Source: Apostichopus japonicus (taxonomy: Eukaryota; Echinodermata; Holothuroidea; Aspidochirotida; Stichopodidae). From it: DNA of 64,000 nucleotides. The notes under the pieces are model-generated. The model searched no databases. It saw only the letters and a program-made list of their open reading frames with translations, and was not told the origin of the DNA. Both the position numbers and the translations under genes were made by a program. The stretch covers positions 16,474,001 to 16,538,000 of the forward strand of contig NC_092569.1 of assembly GCF_037975245.1 (NCBI RefSeq). Reading direction: 5' to 3'. Of the stretch, positions 1 to 11,569 are shown one piece after another; the first letter of the stretch is position 1, and every line of letters starts with the position of its first letter.

Positions 1-3
1 GAC
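1..3 (-). CDS. FReD-1 exon 4, first codon only
   Basis: The window opens with the first codon (Val) of exon 4, directly after the CCAG acceptor. This matches exon 4 of FReD-2 and FReD-3, which begins VFQRRVDGS. The rest lies outside the window. Confidence 0.75.
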
Positions 4-3000
4 CTGGTTTAGTTTCAAAACAAAAACATGACATATTCGGTTTGAACATAATGAACCATTTTTACGATGACCGTTCGATGGGTTTGATGTATCAGTGTGG
101 TTAGTGTATAATGGTTCGTCTTACGTTGAACAGATACGGTATACCTGTGCACCATTTAGATTCTTCTTTTTCTATTGGCATACATTGGTATCATATCATT
201 TATGCCCATATTGCGAACAATAATATGGCTATAGAAACATTTTGAGGTTTCGAAAAACTGTCTCGCTACAAGAGAAAATAATCATACTTAGGATTATTAA
301 AGGTTACTCGTGAAGTTATGTTAAGCGTTATAAGAAATACAAATCTAAGACGGTAAATTTGAAACTAAGTAACGTTTTCCTGAGAATTATATCAAACTAA
401 AAGATACGAATAAAGAATGCATGCCTTGTCGAACGAATCAGCACCTGTAACACACATAATCTGTATCAAGGAATCGCTTTTTACTGAACCAATAAAGTAT
501 AAAATATCAAAATACTGCAGCAGGCACGCTAAGTAGAAATGAATTAAGGCTAATATTATGTTATGTTCTTACCGTCCAGCCTCCTCCGTCAATTGAGTTA
601 TTACAGTAAACTTGAAAAGGTTCATTGGCTCCATCTGGCTTAATTAGATAAACTCCAGATTCAGAGGAACTATCTTCACATTGGTCGTAAACTTCTTTAC
701 AATCTCGAGGATATTCTGGCTCTTGGTAGAAAAAGTAGGAAGAGTCTGTAGAAATGAAAGAAAACTTTTTAAATAAACTACCAAACTCGATGTCCCGTTT
801 ACCTAACCCTCGATTAATGTGAAAATTACGGTTTGAAAAAAATGTTTGTCATTATATAAACGTAAATCTTCTCTACATTTTTCTGCTCGAAAGAACACCA
901 TAGAAGTACACATTGTAAAATCGTAAAAAGAAACAACCAAAAAACAGCATAATAATTAATGAGGTTACAGAATAACGAGCAAGTCCTGATCAGTTCTGGT
1001 AACTATGTCTGTTTAATTTAGAAAGATTAATGTTTGCCTCCTTTCACCGCGACAAACCTTAAAAAAAAAAAAAAATATTTGGTGTACTTTACAGTCAGTG
1101 ATAAAAGCGTGTTGCTTTTCGATTTTTCGATATTTTTTATTTAACCAAATTACAAAATCCAGAGTACGCCATTCAGTGAATAAGAAATTATGACTATCGG
1201 TAGTAGGTCTTAATTCATATATAATTACCAAATCAAGAAACATAAGTATAAATGCATTAGACCACAAAAGCAGAAGCCAACACTATTTTTAATTACGATC
1301 ATTAATATGACTGATTAATTTCGTTTCTGTAATACTGTTTCTGATGATAGCATTTTTGTTTACAAAATTGAATAGATGAATTTTTTTCTTCAGTGACATG
1401 AATACTATATATGTATTTATTCCCCGATGGGTAAATCTATCATAATAGTTTCCTAAAGGCATGAAGCCCAAATTAAAAATGAAAATTAAGTTATATTCAA
1501 ACCGAAATTATAAATGAAGTAAACTAATTTTAAAAATCCCGATAAATTCTAGTAGCTATATTTGTTTAAGATTAATCGACAAATGTTGGTCTCCTTTAGA
1601 CCACCGCGAAAAACATTAAAAGGCTCTCAGTTTTTAACTATAAGTTGTTTCCAGCCATCTTTAAAAGCGGTTAAATTTTCGTTTAATAGTATTTTTGTAA
1701 CCAAATTAAATAATCCACAATACATCTTTATAAGAAGAAAGCATTAAATAAATACTAACACGCCGATGATGATATAAGGTAGTAGGTATAGTGCATATTT
1801 AATTACCACATCAAGAAACGGAAGTATAACATCATATTAAACAAATGTATGTAAAAAAAAACAGAAATCACAATAATTGTCTATCAAAATCAATGATATT
1901 AATGACTCATTAAGTTAAATGAATCATATATATGAGTGAAAAAAGTGAAAAAAAATAACATGCATACTTGTAAAGTCCTTCTTTAGAACGTGTATTTTTT
2001 TTTTGTGTATAAGAGTTATGTAAAAGTTCCTTTGAAATAGTTTATAAAAAAAATGAAGAGAAGGATTCATTTTTCTTACCTCCAGTGCTTCTTTTGTTCC
2101 TCCCAGAATTTTCCCGTCCAACATTCTAAAATGGTGATATAAAAATTGAAATACAAATTCAACAAAGTCACTACAAGGACATTCCGATAGGCATGAAAGA
2201 CTCGTTTGTAAAGGGTACTTACCGCCGAAATCAATTTAGTTCCAAGGCATTTTTAATTTGCTGCAAATCTTTGGTTAAGGTCCAATGAAGTGAAATCAGG
2301 TATCATCAACTATGTCACCATTAGGTCATCTTAATCATTTCACTGATAGAGAGGCATTTACTTTGACCTCACTCCTGTGACAATGTTTCTGTATTATTCA
2401 TACTCAGATCTCTCTGTTTTTCTCAGATATTAGCTCTTTTGTAGGAAACATTACGGGAAATCAAGAGACACTATTCCAACACTCTATTCCAACACGGTAT
2501 AACTATTCAGTTTATAACGTTGATAAAACTTTCGTTAGCCGTGACATATTCTAATACAAACAAAATATGTTTCTTTTTGATACTGTGTTGTCGTTGTGTT
2601 TACTTTTTGGCAACCATGGATGACAGAATGTATGAATAAACAAATTACACACGCAACGCCATTCGTACCCTGTTTCCCGCTCTTATACTGTATAACCTAG
2701 ATCAAACAATAATATGTGGCGCTTAAATTTTCACGACAGGAAGTGAGAAAGTAATATGACTCGTTCTAGACGATCACAATTTTCATAAATACATCTCATA
2801 TTAATGGTCATGTCTGTGTATTAACGGAAATACGACTAAAGCAGTGCTTACTTGAATTAGTTTTCGTTTAGTAAGATATTTAGGATAGATGAAAATATTA
2901 CGAAATGACTTTCATGTACGTACAAATTAATTATCCTAGTTAAATTAGTCGTTTTTGCAATTCTCAATTCTTCAATGTTCGGTTTGCTAAGTAAGTTGCG

Positions 3001-5847
3001 CCATTCTGCTCCTATGGCACGTATGATGTATTTGTCAATAATAATATATAATACTTATTAAAACTCCCTCATAAAATTATACCACCGATACAATTGATTA
3101 CAATTAAATCTTTATGGAATGCATCATATTAATCAATGTTGTGTTTGAGAAATTGATAAACTTCAACGCACTGATCTAGACAACATTTTATCATCAAGTG
3201 CGATATTCGCTTTCTATATTGTTCAAAAATTGTAATGGATTCTTGACCGCCTTCTCCAATTTTTTTCAATGTTTCCAAAGATAGGCCTTTATTACTTCAT
3301 ACGATGCAACAACGTTATTGAGCCTACTAAAACCAAATATTCTAGTTAAATCAGTCTCAGTCATAACCAAATTGCTCAGTGTTCCTTTGTAGTAATACGG
3401 CGCTCTTTTAAAGTTTATATTCAAGACTACATCAGATTAAAGCAATGAGGGATTCTTGTTATTTGTTTAAACTGTTATTAAAATATTTTGATATTCCATC
3501 GCTATGTCGTCGATGTCATGCCAAGGAAAACATGCGCTAAAAACACGCGAGAGTACAGTTTATTCCTAATTTTTATGTTAAAAATGAGTGTCTCGGTAAA
3601 ATAAATACCTTTCAGTAGTGTGTGTCCCGATAAGATATTTAAATTTTTTGAAATTTTGTTGTTTGGTTTATTTACAGAGTTAAACAAGCCAAAGCAACTT
3701 TATTCTCTCCTTGGTATGTTGGTCTGTGTTAATGGTAAGTTTATTAAATGAAATATATGACGAAATTAATATAAAAATATTGTTCAATATATATGTACTG
3801 GTACTTGGTAGAATCATATCGAATATAATCGATTCAGTATTTACAACAATTGTTTGTGATTTATGAGAATGATTTATGATTTTAAGGCATCATTCCACAA
3901 TATGTAATGTAAATATAAAGACGTTTTAAGTTTGATTGGTTGCTCTGAGTTTCTGTACAGTACCCTACGTCTCATAATTCACCTACGTTTAGATTAAATG
4001 TCAAATATGAATGTTCATACTTTGTTTGTGCTATAATATTGAAAGACTAGATTCTGCAGCAAAGTGTCAAGAGCGTTAACATTTGTTAACATTAATAACT
4101 TATTGCTTTCTTAAGTAATTCACAGTAAGTTGTAGACATATATTTTAGCATCAGGTTTTTATCTACTAATCGATTCCTTAATCAGGTTAGTTGTTATTTT
4201 GAAAGGTATAATTGAAAACACATTTGTCAAATTTATATATTTCTTGGCGCAAAAAAATGAGAATGCCCATCAAAGAATATCAGCAATTGAAGTTTGAGAA
4301 CTGATTACTGGTAAAAGTAGCATCTATCATAACATGTACGTAATATTCGCCACCAAATTTTGTCCAACAAAATATACAATACATGTCCAATGAATTGGGG
4401 AGAAATATTTATCTGAGAGAGATTTTAAAGGCCATTATTATTAAACACGATACAACGGTGACAAAAACATAGACTGATATGTGATATTTTACTTTAGCCA
4501 GACATGTTTTAAACTTGATGAAATTAAGTTGAGATATTTTCTTATCAATTTTTTAAACTGCTATAAAAAAGAAATTCTATCACGATTTCCTTGATGAAAT
4601 TTCAAGGAAGGAATGCGCTCCAAACACAGGAAAGAACAAACTACAATGTCGATTGATATAAACAATGAGTCTCGCGGTAGAATACATACATTTATATAAC
4701 AGTGGGTATCCTGAGTAGATATTCACAATTGCCAAAATCGTTGCATTGTTTATTTAAACAATTCAACAAGTTAAAACAACTTTAACCGTTTTGCCTACTT
4801 TTAATCTGCTTTAGTCTTAAATGTAATTAACGGAATATAAATGTGACGTTTGAAATTATTGCTTTATATTTTCTTGACATATAGATGATACGCTTGAATC
4901 TTTCTTGCAACTTCAACTTTTTATGATTTATCAGTATTTTTATTTCAGACATTATTCAACCATTTAATCTAACTTATAGCTAATCCATTAATAAGAAAGT
5001 GTTAAGTTTTATAAATTGCTTCAAATAGTTACTATTATTGTTTCAATGCATTTATTTATTGGTATCGCACTGTACCATGTACCTGGCAACCCACCTTCAC
5101 CCATGCATTTTTAAAAATATATATTTGAATTACCAAAAATGGTTAATGGAACTATGTTTGTACTATAGTATTGATTTACTAGCTTAGAAGCAAGTTAAAG
5201 ATGGCTTAATGAAAAAAAAATTCAATTAATCTTTGTTAAAGAATCCACAGTTATATCCTAACATATGATAATTATGTTCACGTTTTTTTGTTTGTTATCG
5301 ATAATTGTTATAGTTTGTCTGCTATGTTGTACGATAAATAAATACCCATTTGAAATGTGATCGTTTCCACGATGTATCGACATGTCAATGTCAGTTTTAA
5401 ATTGCTTATTGTTTTCGTTAAAAAAAAATGAGTTATTATCGTTGTTTTAAGAAAATAACTGATATTTAGACCCCTTTTCAAACCTATCCATATTAATGAT
5501 ATGGTGTAATTAAACTTATTATATTTTATTGTGCACATGAGGTAGTTCAAATTGAGCATTCTATATTTTATCGTTAATAAGTAGATTAAGTACAATAATA
5601 TCAATACTTAAAAAACAGACAAATACACCAATAGTGCACCTACAATAATCTCAAACAGCATGGTAAAGAGAAACTAAAAATCATATTTAGTTTAAAAATT
5701 ATTGAGAATTGAGATAGAAATTCATTTATCACAAATAAATATTCAACTTGAATTTGATAAAAGATAAAAGAAACTTACGGTTTCTGCCTGAAAAGCTGGA
5801 AGTTGAGAGAAGAGTCCCAAAACACAAAATGTTAGGATGAACTGCAT
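1..5847 (-). CDS. FReD-1: secreted fibrinogen-related protein, 5' part of gene (cut by window edge)
   Basis: This is the first of three tandem paralogues and is read right to left. Exon 1 encodes a signal peptide (MQFILTFCVLGLFSQLP...). Exon 2 encodes a short linker ending in RNKRSTG. Exon 3 opens the fibrinogen C-terminal domain (PRDCKEVYDQC, SGVYLIKPDG, FQVYCNN, GGGWT). Only the first codon of exon 4 (bases 1-3) is in the window; the rest lies to the left. By family knowledge such proteins are secreted, bind acetylated or other sugars and act in innate recognition; that role is inferred. Exon sizes and phases match FReD-2 and FReD-3, and no lesion is seen in the visible part. Confidence 0.85.
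573..745 (-). CDS. FReD-1 exon 3 (start of fibrinogen domain)
   Basis: The exon is 173 nt, bounded by a CTACAG acceptor and a GTAAGA donor, and ends in phase 0 after ...GGGWT. It holds the first cysteine pair of the domain and an N-glycosylation sequon (NNS) just after VYC. Confidence 0.85.
746..2079 (-). other. FReD-1 intron 2, with internal tandem duplication
   Basis: The intron is non-coding. Two diverged copies of one segment lie at about 1010-1470 and 1555-1940. Both carry a 'cctcctt(t)..accgcga' motif and a 'aattacca..tcaagaaac' motif. The same pair recurs in intron 2 of FReD-2 and, partly, FReD-3. Short ORFs here are not conserved. Confidence 0.5.
2080..2125 (-). CDS. FReD-1 exon 2 (linker with RNKR site)
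   Basis: The exon is 46 nt, entered in phase 0 and left in phase 1. It encodes NVGRENSGRNKRSTG. The frame is fixed by exon 1 (phase 0) and exon 3 (needs one base). The RNKR motif fits the furin-type R-X-K/R-R consensus. An ATG-initiated reading in another frame is a shadow. Confidence 0.8.
2126..5778 (-). other. FReD-1 intron 1, with internal tandem duplication
   Basis: This 3.65-kb intron contains two diverged copies of a segment of roughly 0.7-0.8 kb (about 3270-4060 and 4410-5090, offset near 1.08 kb). Paired landmarks are the 'acacg/acagg..gagaac' and 'caa(g)..aaagcaac' motifs. The pair is also present in FReD-2 and FReD-3. No coding exon was found apart from the cryptic 38-nt segment. 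Confidence 0.5.
2223..2260 (-). other. FReD-1 candidate cryptic or poison exon in intron 1
   Basis: This 38-nt segment is bounded by a CAG acceptor, with a CTTAAC branch-like motif upstream, and a GTAAGT donor. The same length and boundaries occur in all three paralogues. Spliced after exon 1 it would add nine codons and then a TGA. Stops occur in all three frames, so it is not ordinary coding sequence. Confidence 0.3.
5779..5847 (-). CDS. FReD-1 exon 1 (signal peptide)
   Basis: The exon is 69 nt (23 codons) and starts at an ATG shared by all three paralogues (context GTCAAGATG). It encodes a hydrophobic leader with a likely cleavage after ...PAFQA and ends in phase 0 at a consensus GTAAGT donor. 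Confidence 0.85.
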
Positions 5848-6000
5848 CTTGACGATTTTTTCTGCTCTTGACGATCACAAATCTCAAGAAGGAATGAAGT
5901 AAACTTTCTGGCAGCGAACCAGTTCAACCATTTTATGAGCTAACCCTGTGTACTATGACGTGGTTGTTAACACGTGTCACCGAAGTGCTTATGAACCATT
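5848..6000 (-). promoter_or_regulatory. FReD-1 5' UTR and proximal promoter
   Basis: This block upstream of the ATG is strongly conserved among the three paralogues. It includes TGACGTGG (5956-5963), which matches the XBP1/UPR element consensus, and an E-box CACGTG (5971-5976). A TATA-like CATAAAA near 5932-5938 is specific to FReD-1; FReD-2 and FReD-3 have CAGAAAG and CAGAGAG there. No transcription start is shown. Confidence 0.4.
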
Positions 6001-8240
6001 TACCTTTATGCTATTTGTTATAACCTGGATGATCCGGTAAAGTAAACGCAAACTAACAGTTTCTCTATTGTCCCTAAAAGAGAAAAAATTATTATTTTTA
6101 GTCCATTTTGATAGCTTCAATTGTAAAGGCGTAATTGTGACTTTAATGGTCACATTAGTTATATTACATTCATATTACATCTTAAACCAATTCAGAATAT
6201 CTCTTTCGATAACACAAATTATATCGCATATATATTACACTCGGCTTATTAACCTTTCACCTATAAGTACCTCCGCTAGTTCGAATCCTAACGTACAACT
6301 TTCAATTAACTGAAATTTTTTCTCCTGCAGCTAACCATCGACATTTAATTGTTGTTAAGGAAACTGCTGTGAAGCCCCTTAAGCAGTGCCAAAAACTCTA
6401 ATATATATCTACAATCGAGAGGATACAATTTACCAGTATCAAACCTCCATATCCAGGGAAAGACGAGTTTTTTTATTTTTTATAAAATCGCATCCACGAT
6501 CTTTGCAAGTTACCATGTTTTTGTGAAATTACCCAGGATGCAACGTTTGCATGACGTAACACATGCACATAGGCAGATTTAGACATGCCGCTATGCAAAA
6601 ATATCTCGTAGTACCGCTACACACAAAACACCGCTTGCGTACGGTGTACGCTGAAACTACTAAACTATAATTGATTTTCAAATGATTACAACTGTTGAAT
6701 TGGAGTCTATTATATTAAAATCGCAGTATCTGGCTAAGCGCTTTCGCTTTCAAATACAGATGAAAAGTGGGATATTTGGAATACATTCTTAATGAAGTTT
6801 TTCGACGTGTTCAATAGCACTATGTAATAGTTTCTAGATCTGCAGAGAGTCAATACAACTTGTCAAGTTTCGAGGAACTAGATAGGATCGATATGATAGC
6901 GCCCTCTATTTATTTTGGGGTGGCTGAAGAGCCCCATTGAATTCTTAAGTGCTGATTGCAGTCGATACTTTGTAGCTCTGAATAATTAAGGGCGCTCTGC
7001 ACAAGAGTGATATTTTTTAAGACGATACGAATTGCCTTTGGTTATTATTAGTATTATGATTATTTCATTGGCTATTTTATCGTTGCAAAGGTAACTTAAA
7101 AACGAAAGAGAACTCACTATTCCTTTTAGTCTCTGAAAATGAACATTCACAACAGCGCTGGAAACATGGTTTGAAATTAATATTAAAGGTCACACACAAG
7201 TTAAAGGGTGTGACGACTTGCGCAACACCGCCATCGATCCCAGAAAATACACACACAGCTTGCTAAAGTCGTTAATTAGACACAAGTGTACAGTCAGAAC
7301 ATACAGCTGCAGTCAGTACCCAAGCACAGTGTACAAACGATACAGCGATGGACATCTCAGGTCAAGCTAGAGATAACAAGGCATCACGTTTCATCATTGT
7401 CGGCATTTTGTAGCGACAAGAGAAAAACTTCACTAGTAAACAACGGAAAGTTAAGTTTTTTCACAGGGCGGCATGCGGTTTGTGGCGAAGCTTCAATGTC
7501 TTTAAGTAAGAAGAAAATAAATCAATTGGAATTGGAGAAAACTGCTCTGATTGCGGCGCATAAAAGGTAATGAATGGATACAACCCTTTGGTAAGATTTA
7601 GTAATTTTTAACATGTATTGTTTTAGGCTAAGAACTAAGCTACAGGGAAATTTAAAGCTAAACTAAAACGGAAATTAAAACTTGCATATTATGACTACTG
7701 GGTTAGCTGAAGTAACGACAATTAAACAATCTTACAAAAGTGAAGGTTCAGTGATAATAGGACATTGTTAAGTAACAGGGTAGGGTAGGATGCAGGTAAC
7801 CCCTCTCCTCCTTACTATTGCTATTGTAATGACAGTGGGAAAGTAAGTTAGGACTATGTTCCTCCACCACCCCTTCCCCTCAATTTGCTACCTACAGATG
7901 CACTCAAAACCATTGCTGTGTCGTTCTGATTTATCCATTGAATTAGCAATGAAGAGTTATAGATAATGAAATGATAGAACTTCTAGTCACATGTACCTTT
8001 GTAAACCTTCTACTGGATAAACACTTAATTGCCGTCCCTCCAAATTTACAAGTTGTAATAAATTGCCATCTGGGAACCCTACGGTAAATAATAAATTAAT
8101 AAATTCCCCGACTGACTTGGATAGTGACTTGACTTATTTTGTGAGTTACAGAAGTCAGCCAAGGATTCCGAAAAGAAGGGGTTCTGCCTGGTGTCATTAA
8201 AGTCGTCTCCTAATTAGGGATTGCTTTTTTTCAACAAGTA
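6001..8240. other. Intergenic region upstream of FReD-1
   Basis: The part up to about 6660 aligns with the 5' flanks of FReD-2 (44000-44700) and FReD-3 (61080-61800). The stretch 6705-6785 then matches 63725-63805, so this copy lacks about 2 kb present in FReD-3. From 6800 to 8240 no convincing gene is seen. Confidence 0.5.
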
Positions 8241-8280
8241 AAGAATAAACAATAAAAACGCCGAATAGAACATTCTGATA

Positions 8281-8320
8281 CACTGTTAAAAAAAATTCTG
8301 TTAAAATACAGAATTTCTCT
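8281..8320 (+). repeat. Left terminal inverted repeat of the 16.8-kb element
   Basis: The sequence starts CACTGTTAAAAA and continues with a TTCTGT..AAA..ACAG pattern that mirrors the right end, with a few indels. Confidence 0.7.
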
Positions 8321-8359
8321 GGCAGCAGAGTTTCCAGGAAATGTCTGTTATTTCCAACT

Positions 8360-9080
8360 GCAGATAATCTATGTAAAATAAACAGTCTAAAACTGTTATT
8401 AATACAGTTTATTTCTTTCATTATAACAGTTTTTGTCCGTAAACTTACTGTACGACGACCGTTATTTTACACCATATTCTATGTAAAATAAACAGTCTGA
8501 AACTGTTATTTATACAGTTTTTTCCCCCAATTATAACAGTTTCTGTCCGTAAAATTACTGTACGTCAACCGTTATTTTACACCATATTCTATGTAAAATA
8601 AACAGTCTGAAACTGTTATTTACACAGTTTTTCCCCCAATTATAACAGTTTCTGTCCGTAAAATCACTGTACGTCAACCGTTATTTTACACCATATTCTA
8701 TGTAAAATAAACAGTCTAAAACTGTTATTATACAGTTTTTATTTTGCATTATAAAAGTCTTTGTCCGTAAAATTACTGTACGACGACCGTAATTTTACAC
8801 TGAATTCTATGTTAAATACACAGTATGAGAGCGTAATTCATACAGTTTTTCTTTGCATTATAAAAGTTTTCATCCGTAAATTACTATATGATAGCCGTTA
8901 TTTTACACTACATTCTATGTAAAATAAACAGTCTGAAATGGTTATTTACACAGTTTTTCTTGAAATACAGTATGTCTTTTTCTCTGTAAAATAACTGTAT
9001 TGTGACTTTTAATTTACTGTATCTTTTAGGTAAAGTCTAGTCTTTAATGTTATCTATAGTCTTTTTCCTTGCAATAAATA
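8360..9080. repeat. Subterminal tandem array, ~109-110 bp unit
   Basis: The landmark ATGTAAAATA (once ATGTTAAATA) recurs at 8371, 8481, 8591, 8700, 8809 and 8917, so the period is 108-110 bp for about six copies; later copies are degenerate. Units are rich in CAGT/ACTG and TAAAAT dyads. The array lies just inside the left end of the 16.8-kb element. Confidence 0.8.
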
Positions 9081-10503
9081 GGTCTTTGTCTGTAAAATTG
9101 GCTGTCAGATGGAATTACTATTATCAGTGAGATTATAAAATAAAAAACAACTTATTGTTCTCTGAAACTTTTATTTACAACTTTAAAACTTGTTGAAACA
9201 TATTTTTGAACGTCAAAACCTTTAAAGTAATATATAAGACTGAACATCATAAGGCAATCTCTTATTGATGGCTGGGTATTTGCTGGGTGCCCCAGCCTTT
9301 CTTTTGGAAAAGGTTTTGTTATACAGACGATACTTTCATTGTTTGGAAATATACTGATAAGTCTGTATGTGGCCATATTTGTCTCTTCGGCCACTTCAGG
9401 AAATCCTGGATCAGCCACTGAAAGTTTTCACAATTGACTGATCATAAAACACTAAGCTTTGACACCTGCTAGTTCCTGGCCCTTTCATTGCTCTACAACA
9501 AAGTTCCTTTCCCTCTTATTTACAGATGCACTTGAAGTATGCAAAGTTCACTCAAGGTCACTGTATTATGTGACCACAGAAACTTAGGTGTCTTCACTAT
9601 TCTTCACTTAACTTTATTACAACTATGTTCATTTCATGTATTTTTAAATGTTCTAGCAGTATTAAATATATCGCTCATATACCATATTCACTTTAATGGG
9701 CATATCAATGTTCACAGAAAATTAATACCTGTAACTGTGGAAACTCCTCTATTGCTGATAAGGATTGTATACTTTTTCTAATTTTCGTGACCTTCTTTAG
9801 CCCTTAAAGTTCAAAGTGGAAGTTAAAGACAAGGATATGTTACAATAGGTAAGCATAAATATTAACTAATCTGTTAACCAAAGATATTGTAAATCATCTG
9901 ATCAAAAGATATATAAACAATGATTTGACCTTTGTACCCGTAAATGATTAAAAAAGTTGTCCTGATATTCCTGTGCCTCTGCTTGAGTGGAAGGAGCAGT
10001 TTTATGAAAAGATTTCATGTTAAAATTTAGCATAGAGATTTTATATTTTGACAACAACATATAATTTAGATATCAAGCTTATAGCATTAACAAAATGAAC
10101 AGAATGACTTGACATCTGAAACTATTATGGATTCAAAACTTTTCTAACATTTGTGAACCTGCTTGGAAGAGTTTCAGAGTTTATGGAGTTATTGGAAAGG
10201 TGTCATAATAGCACCAAATAATAGTCTTTAACAAGTTTGTCAACAAGTAAAACCTTGTAAATATCCACCAACAAAGTTAAACACAATAGTTTGAACTCTG
10301 TATGAATGTTTAACTGTTCATTTGTAAATGAGACTTCTCTGTAGCTGGAGAGTCTATGGTTCCAGTTAAGGAGGCTCAAGAGGCTCGCTAACATTTTCTC
10401 AACTAGGAACACCTTAAATCAACTAAGTGACCTAGATTTATAATTCAACGTTACCAAATTGTCAGACTAATGTGACGAATCATGGGAAGTGCCTGAAAAG
10501 CAT
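9081..10503. other. 3' flank of the SAM-type gene inside the transposon
   Basis: Mostly non-coding. The only candidate exon is listed at 9152-9430. No other coding signal is seen. Confidence 0.4.
9152..9430 (-). CDS. Possible extra 3' exon of a transposon gene, unknown product
   Basis: An open frame of about 88 codons begins MADPGFPEVAEET after a plausible acceptor (AACTTTCAG) and ends in TAA. I do not recognise the protein. It lies downstream of the last recognised exon of the SAM-type gene on the same strand, so it might be an alternative last exon or a separate small gene. It could also be a chance ORF. Confidence 0.25.
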
Positions 10504-10633
10504 TTAGACTGTCCAATCTGACTCAAATTCTTTCAGGTTTCCAACCAAAGCCAAAATTTTTGGGTTGACAGGATAGCTCTTCTTGGATTTGGGGGTCTTT
10601 CTTCCCTTTTCTGGATTCAATCCAACAAAGCAG
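10504..10633 (-). CDS. SAM-type gene exon 5 (terminal)
   Basis: The exon is 130 nt, from a TTTGCAG acceptor to a TAA stop. It encodes CFVGLNPEKGRKTPKSKK and ends NLKEFESDWTV. It completes the split Arg codon of exon 4. Confidence 0.75.
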
Positions 10634-11400
10634 CTGCAAAGAGGAGCAAAAATTAGAACTGTGAAATCATAAAGTTCAAATAAGTTAGCAATTATTAAAC
10701 CATTTAACAATTAATTTCCTTTGGTCTCAAATTTACACTACAGTATGACATACATGATAGTAAGATATGGTCAAAATATGTGATGTGACACAACTCAGTT
10801 TCCAATTGTATGTGTGCTCACTGGTGTTGATAGAAGCAATTGAGATGGATACCTGTCTAATTTACAAGCCTTTGGAATTCAACAGTTTTCTAGGAAATCA
10901 TGATCTGAAAAGAAGAGCTAATTTGTGAATCCTCCTTTAATTTCAATTTTGTTCAGTTTAAGCTGATACCCTATAGTTGTAACAAATTGTGAAGGTGTTC
11001 TCAGTAATTAACCAAACTCATACATTCCCACCCTTCTCCAAAATAATAAAACATGCCATTCAACTATTTACACTAACTTTCCATTGGTGAAAATTATGTA
11101 AAGGTCATCACTGTTTACAAAAGGTTACCAAAGCTGCTGTTATTCTTGGACCACAACAAACAGTACAAAATAAGTAAATCAGCTGTAACTGAGAACAGAG
11201 TATGATTTATTTCAATGATCTGCCCAGGAGTTGAGTTAACTGCAATTTGTTGATTTTTTTTCTATATTGGTACCTTTATGATCGGCTGATCCTTTGAAGG
11301 TGGCTAATAATATGCATACACTCTTACATTCCATGTCAAGGGAATGTCCACACAAAATAACAATGGTTAACTATTACTAGGGTACTTTCAGCCTACTCAC

Positions 11401-11569
11401 CGCTGGATAAACTCCATTAAAGTTGCACCTTCAGATGGATACTCAATGTTTAAGATGAAAAACATTGCAAACAGCATGATCATTGCACTTTCAAAAGTTT
11501 GAATGTGGTCATTAACAATAACCATATCTACTGCCAACATAAACTTTCTTCCAGTGTACATGTTTGGAC
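11401..11569 (-). CDS. SAM-type gene exon 4
   Basis: The exon is 169 nt, from a TTTGCAG acceptor to a GTGAGT donor. It starts PNMYTGRKFMLAVDM and ends ATLMEFIQR in phase 2. It is open throughout. Confidence 0.75.

Noticed and set aside
1924-2124. Minus-strand ORF MLDGKILGGTKEALEVRK
   Set aside because: It overlaps FReD-1 exon 2 in the wrong frame; exon phases require the NVGRENSGRNKRSTG frame.
3676-3730. Exon-like segment on the plus strand (TTATTTACAG ... GTAAGT) in intron 1, with counterparts near 41650 and 58720
   Set aside because: No open frame is shared by the copies; it is part of the diverged internal intron duplication.
5308-5604. 98-codon minus-strand ORF in FReD-1 intron 1 with a shortened counterpart at 60487-60747
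   Set aside because: Low-complexity Ile/Leu/Tyr/Asn-rich translation of AT-rich DNA; the FReD-2 copy is interrupted.
7286-7666. Plus-strand ORF with a possible 60-bp intron (KKKINQLELEKTALIAAHKR then LRTKLQGNLKLN)
   Set aside because: The donor and acceptor are plausible, but the ATG-initiated product is only 36 residues, without a recognisable family or a conserved copy near the other FReD genes.
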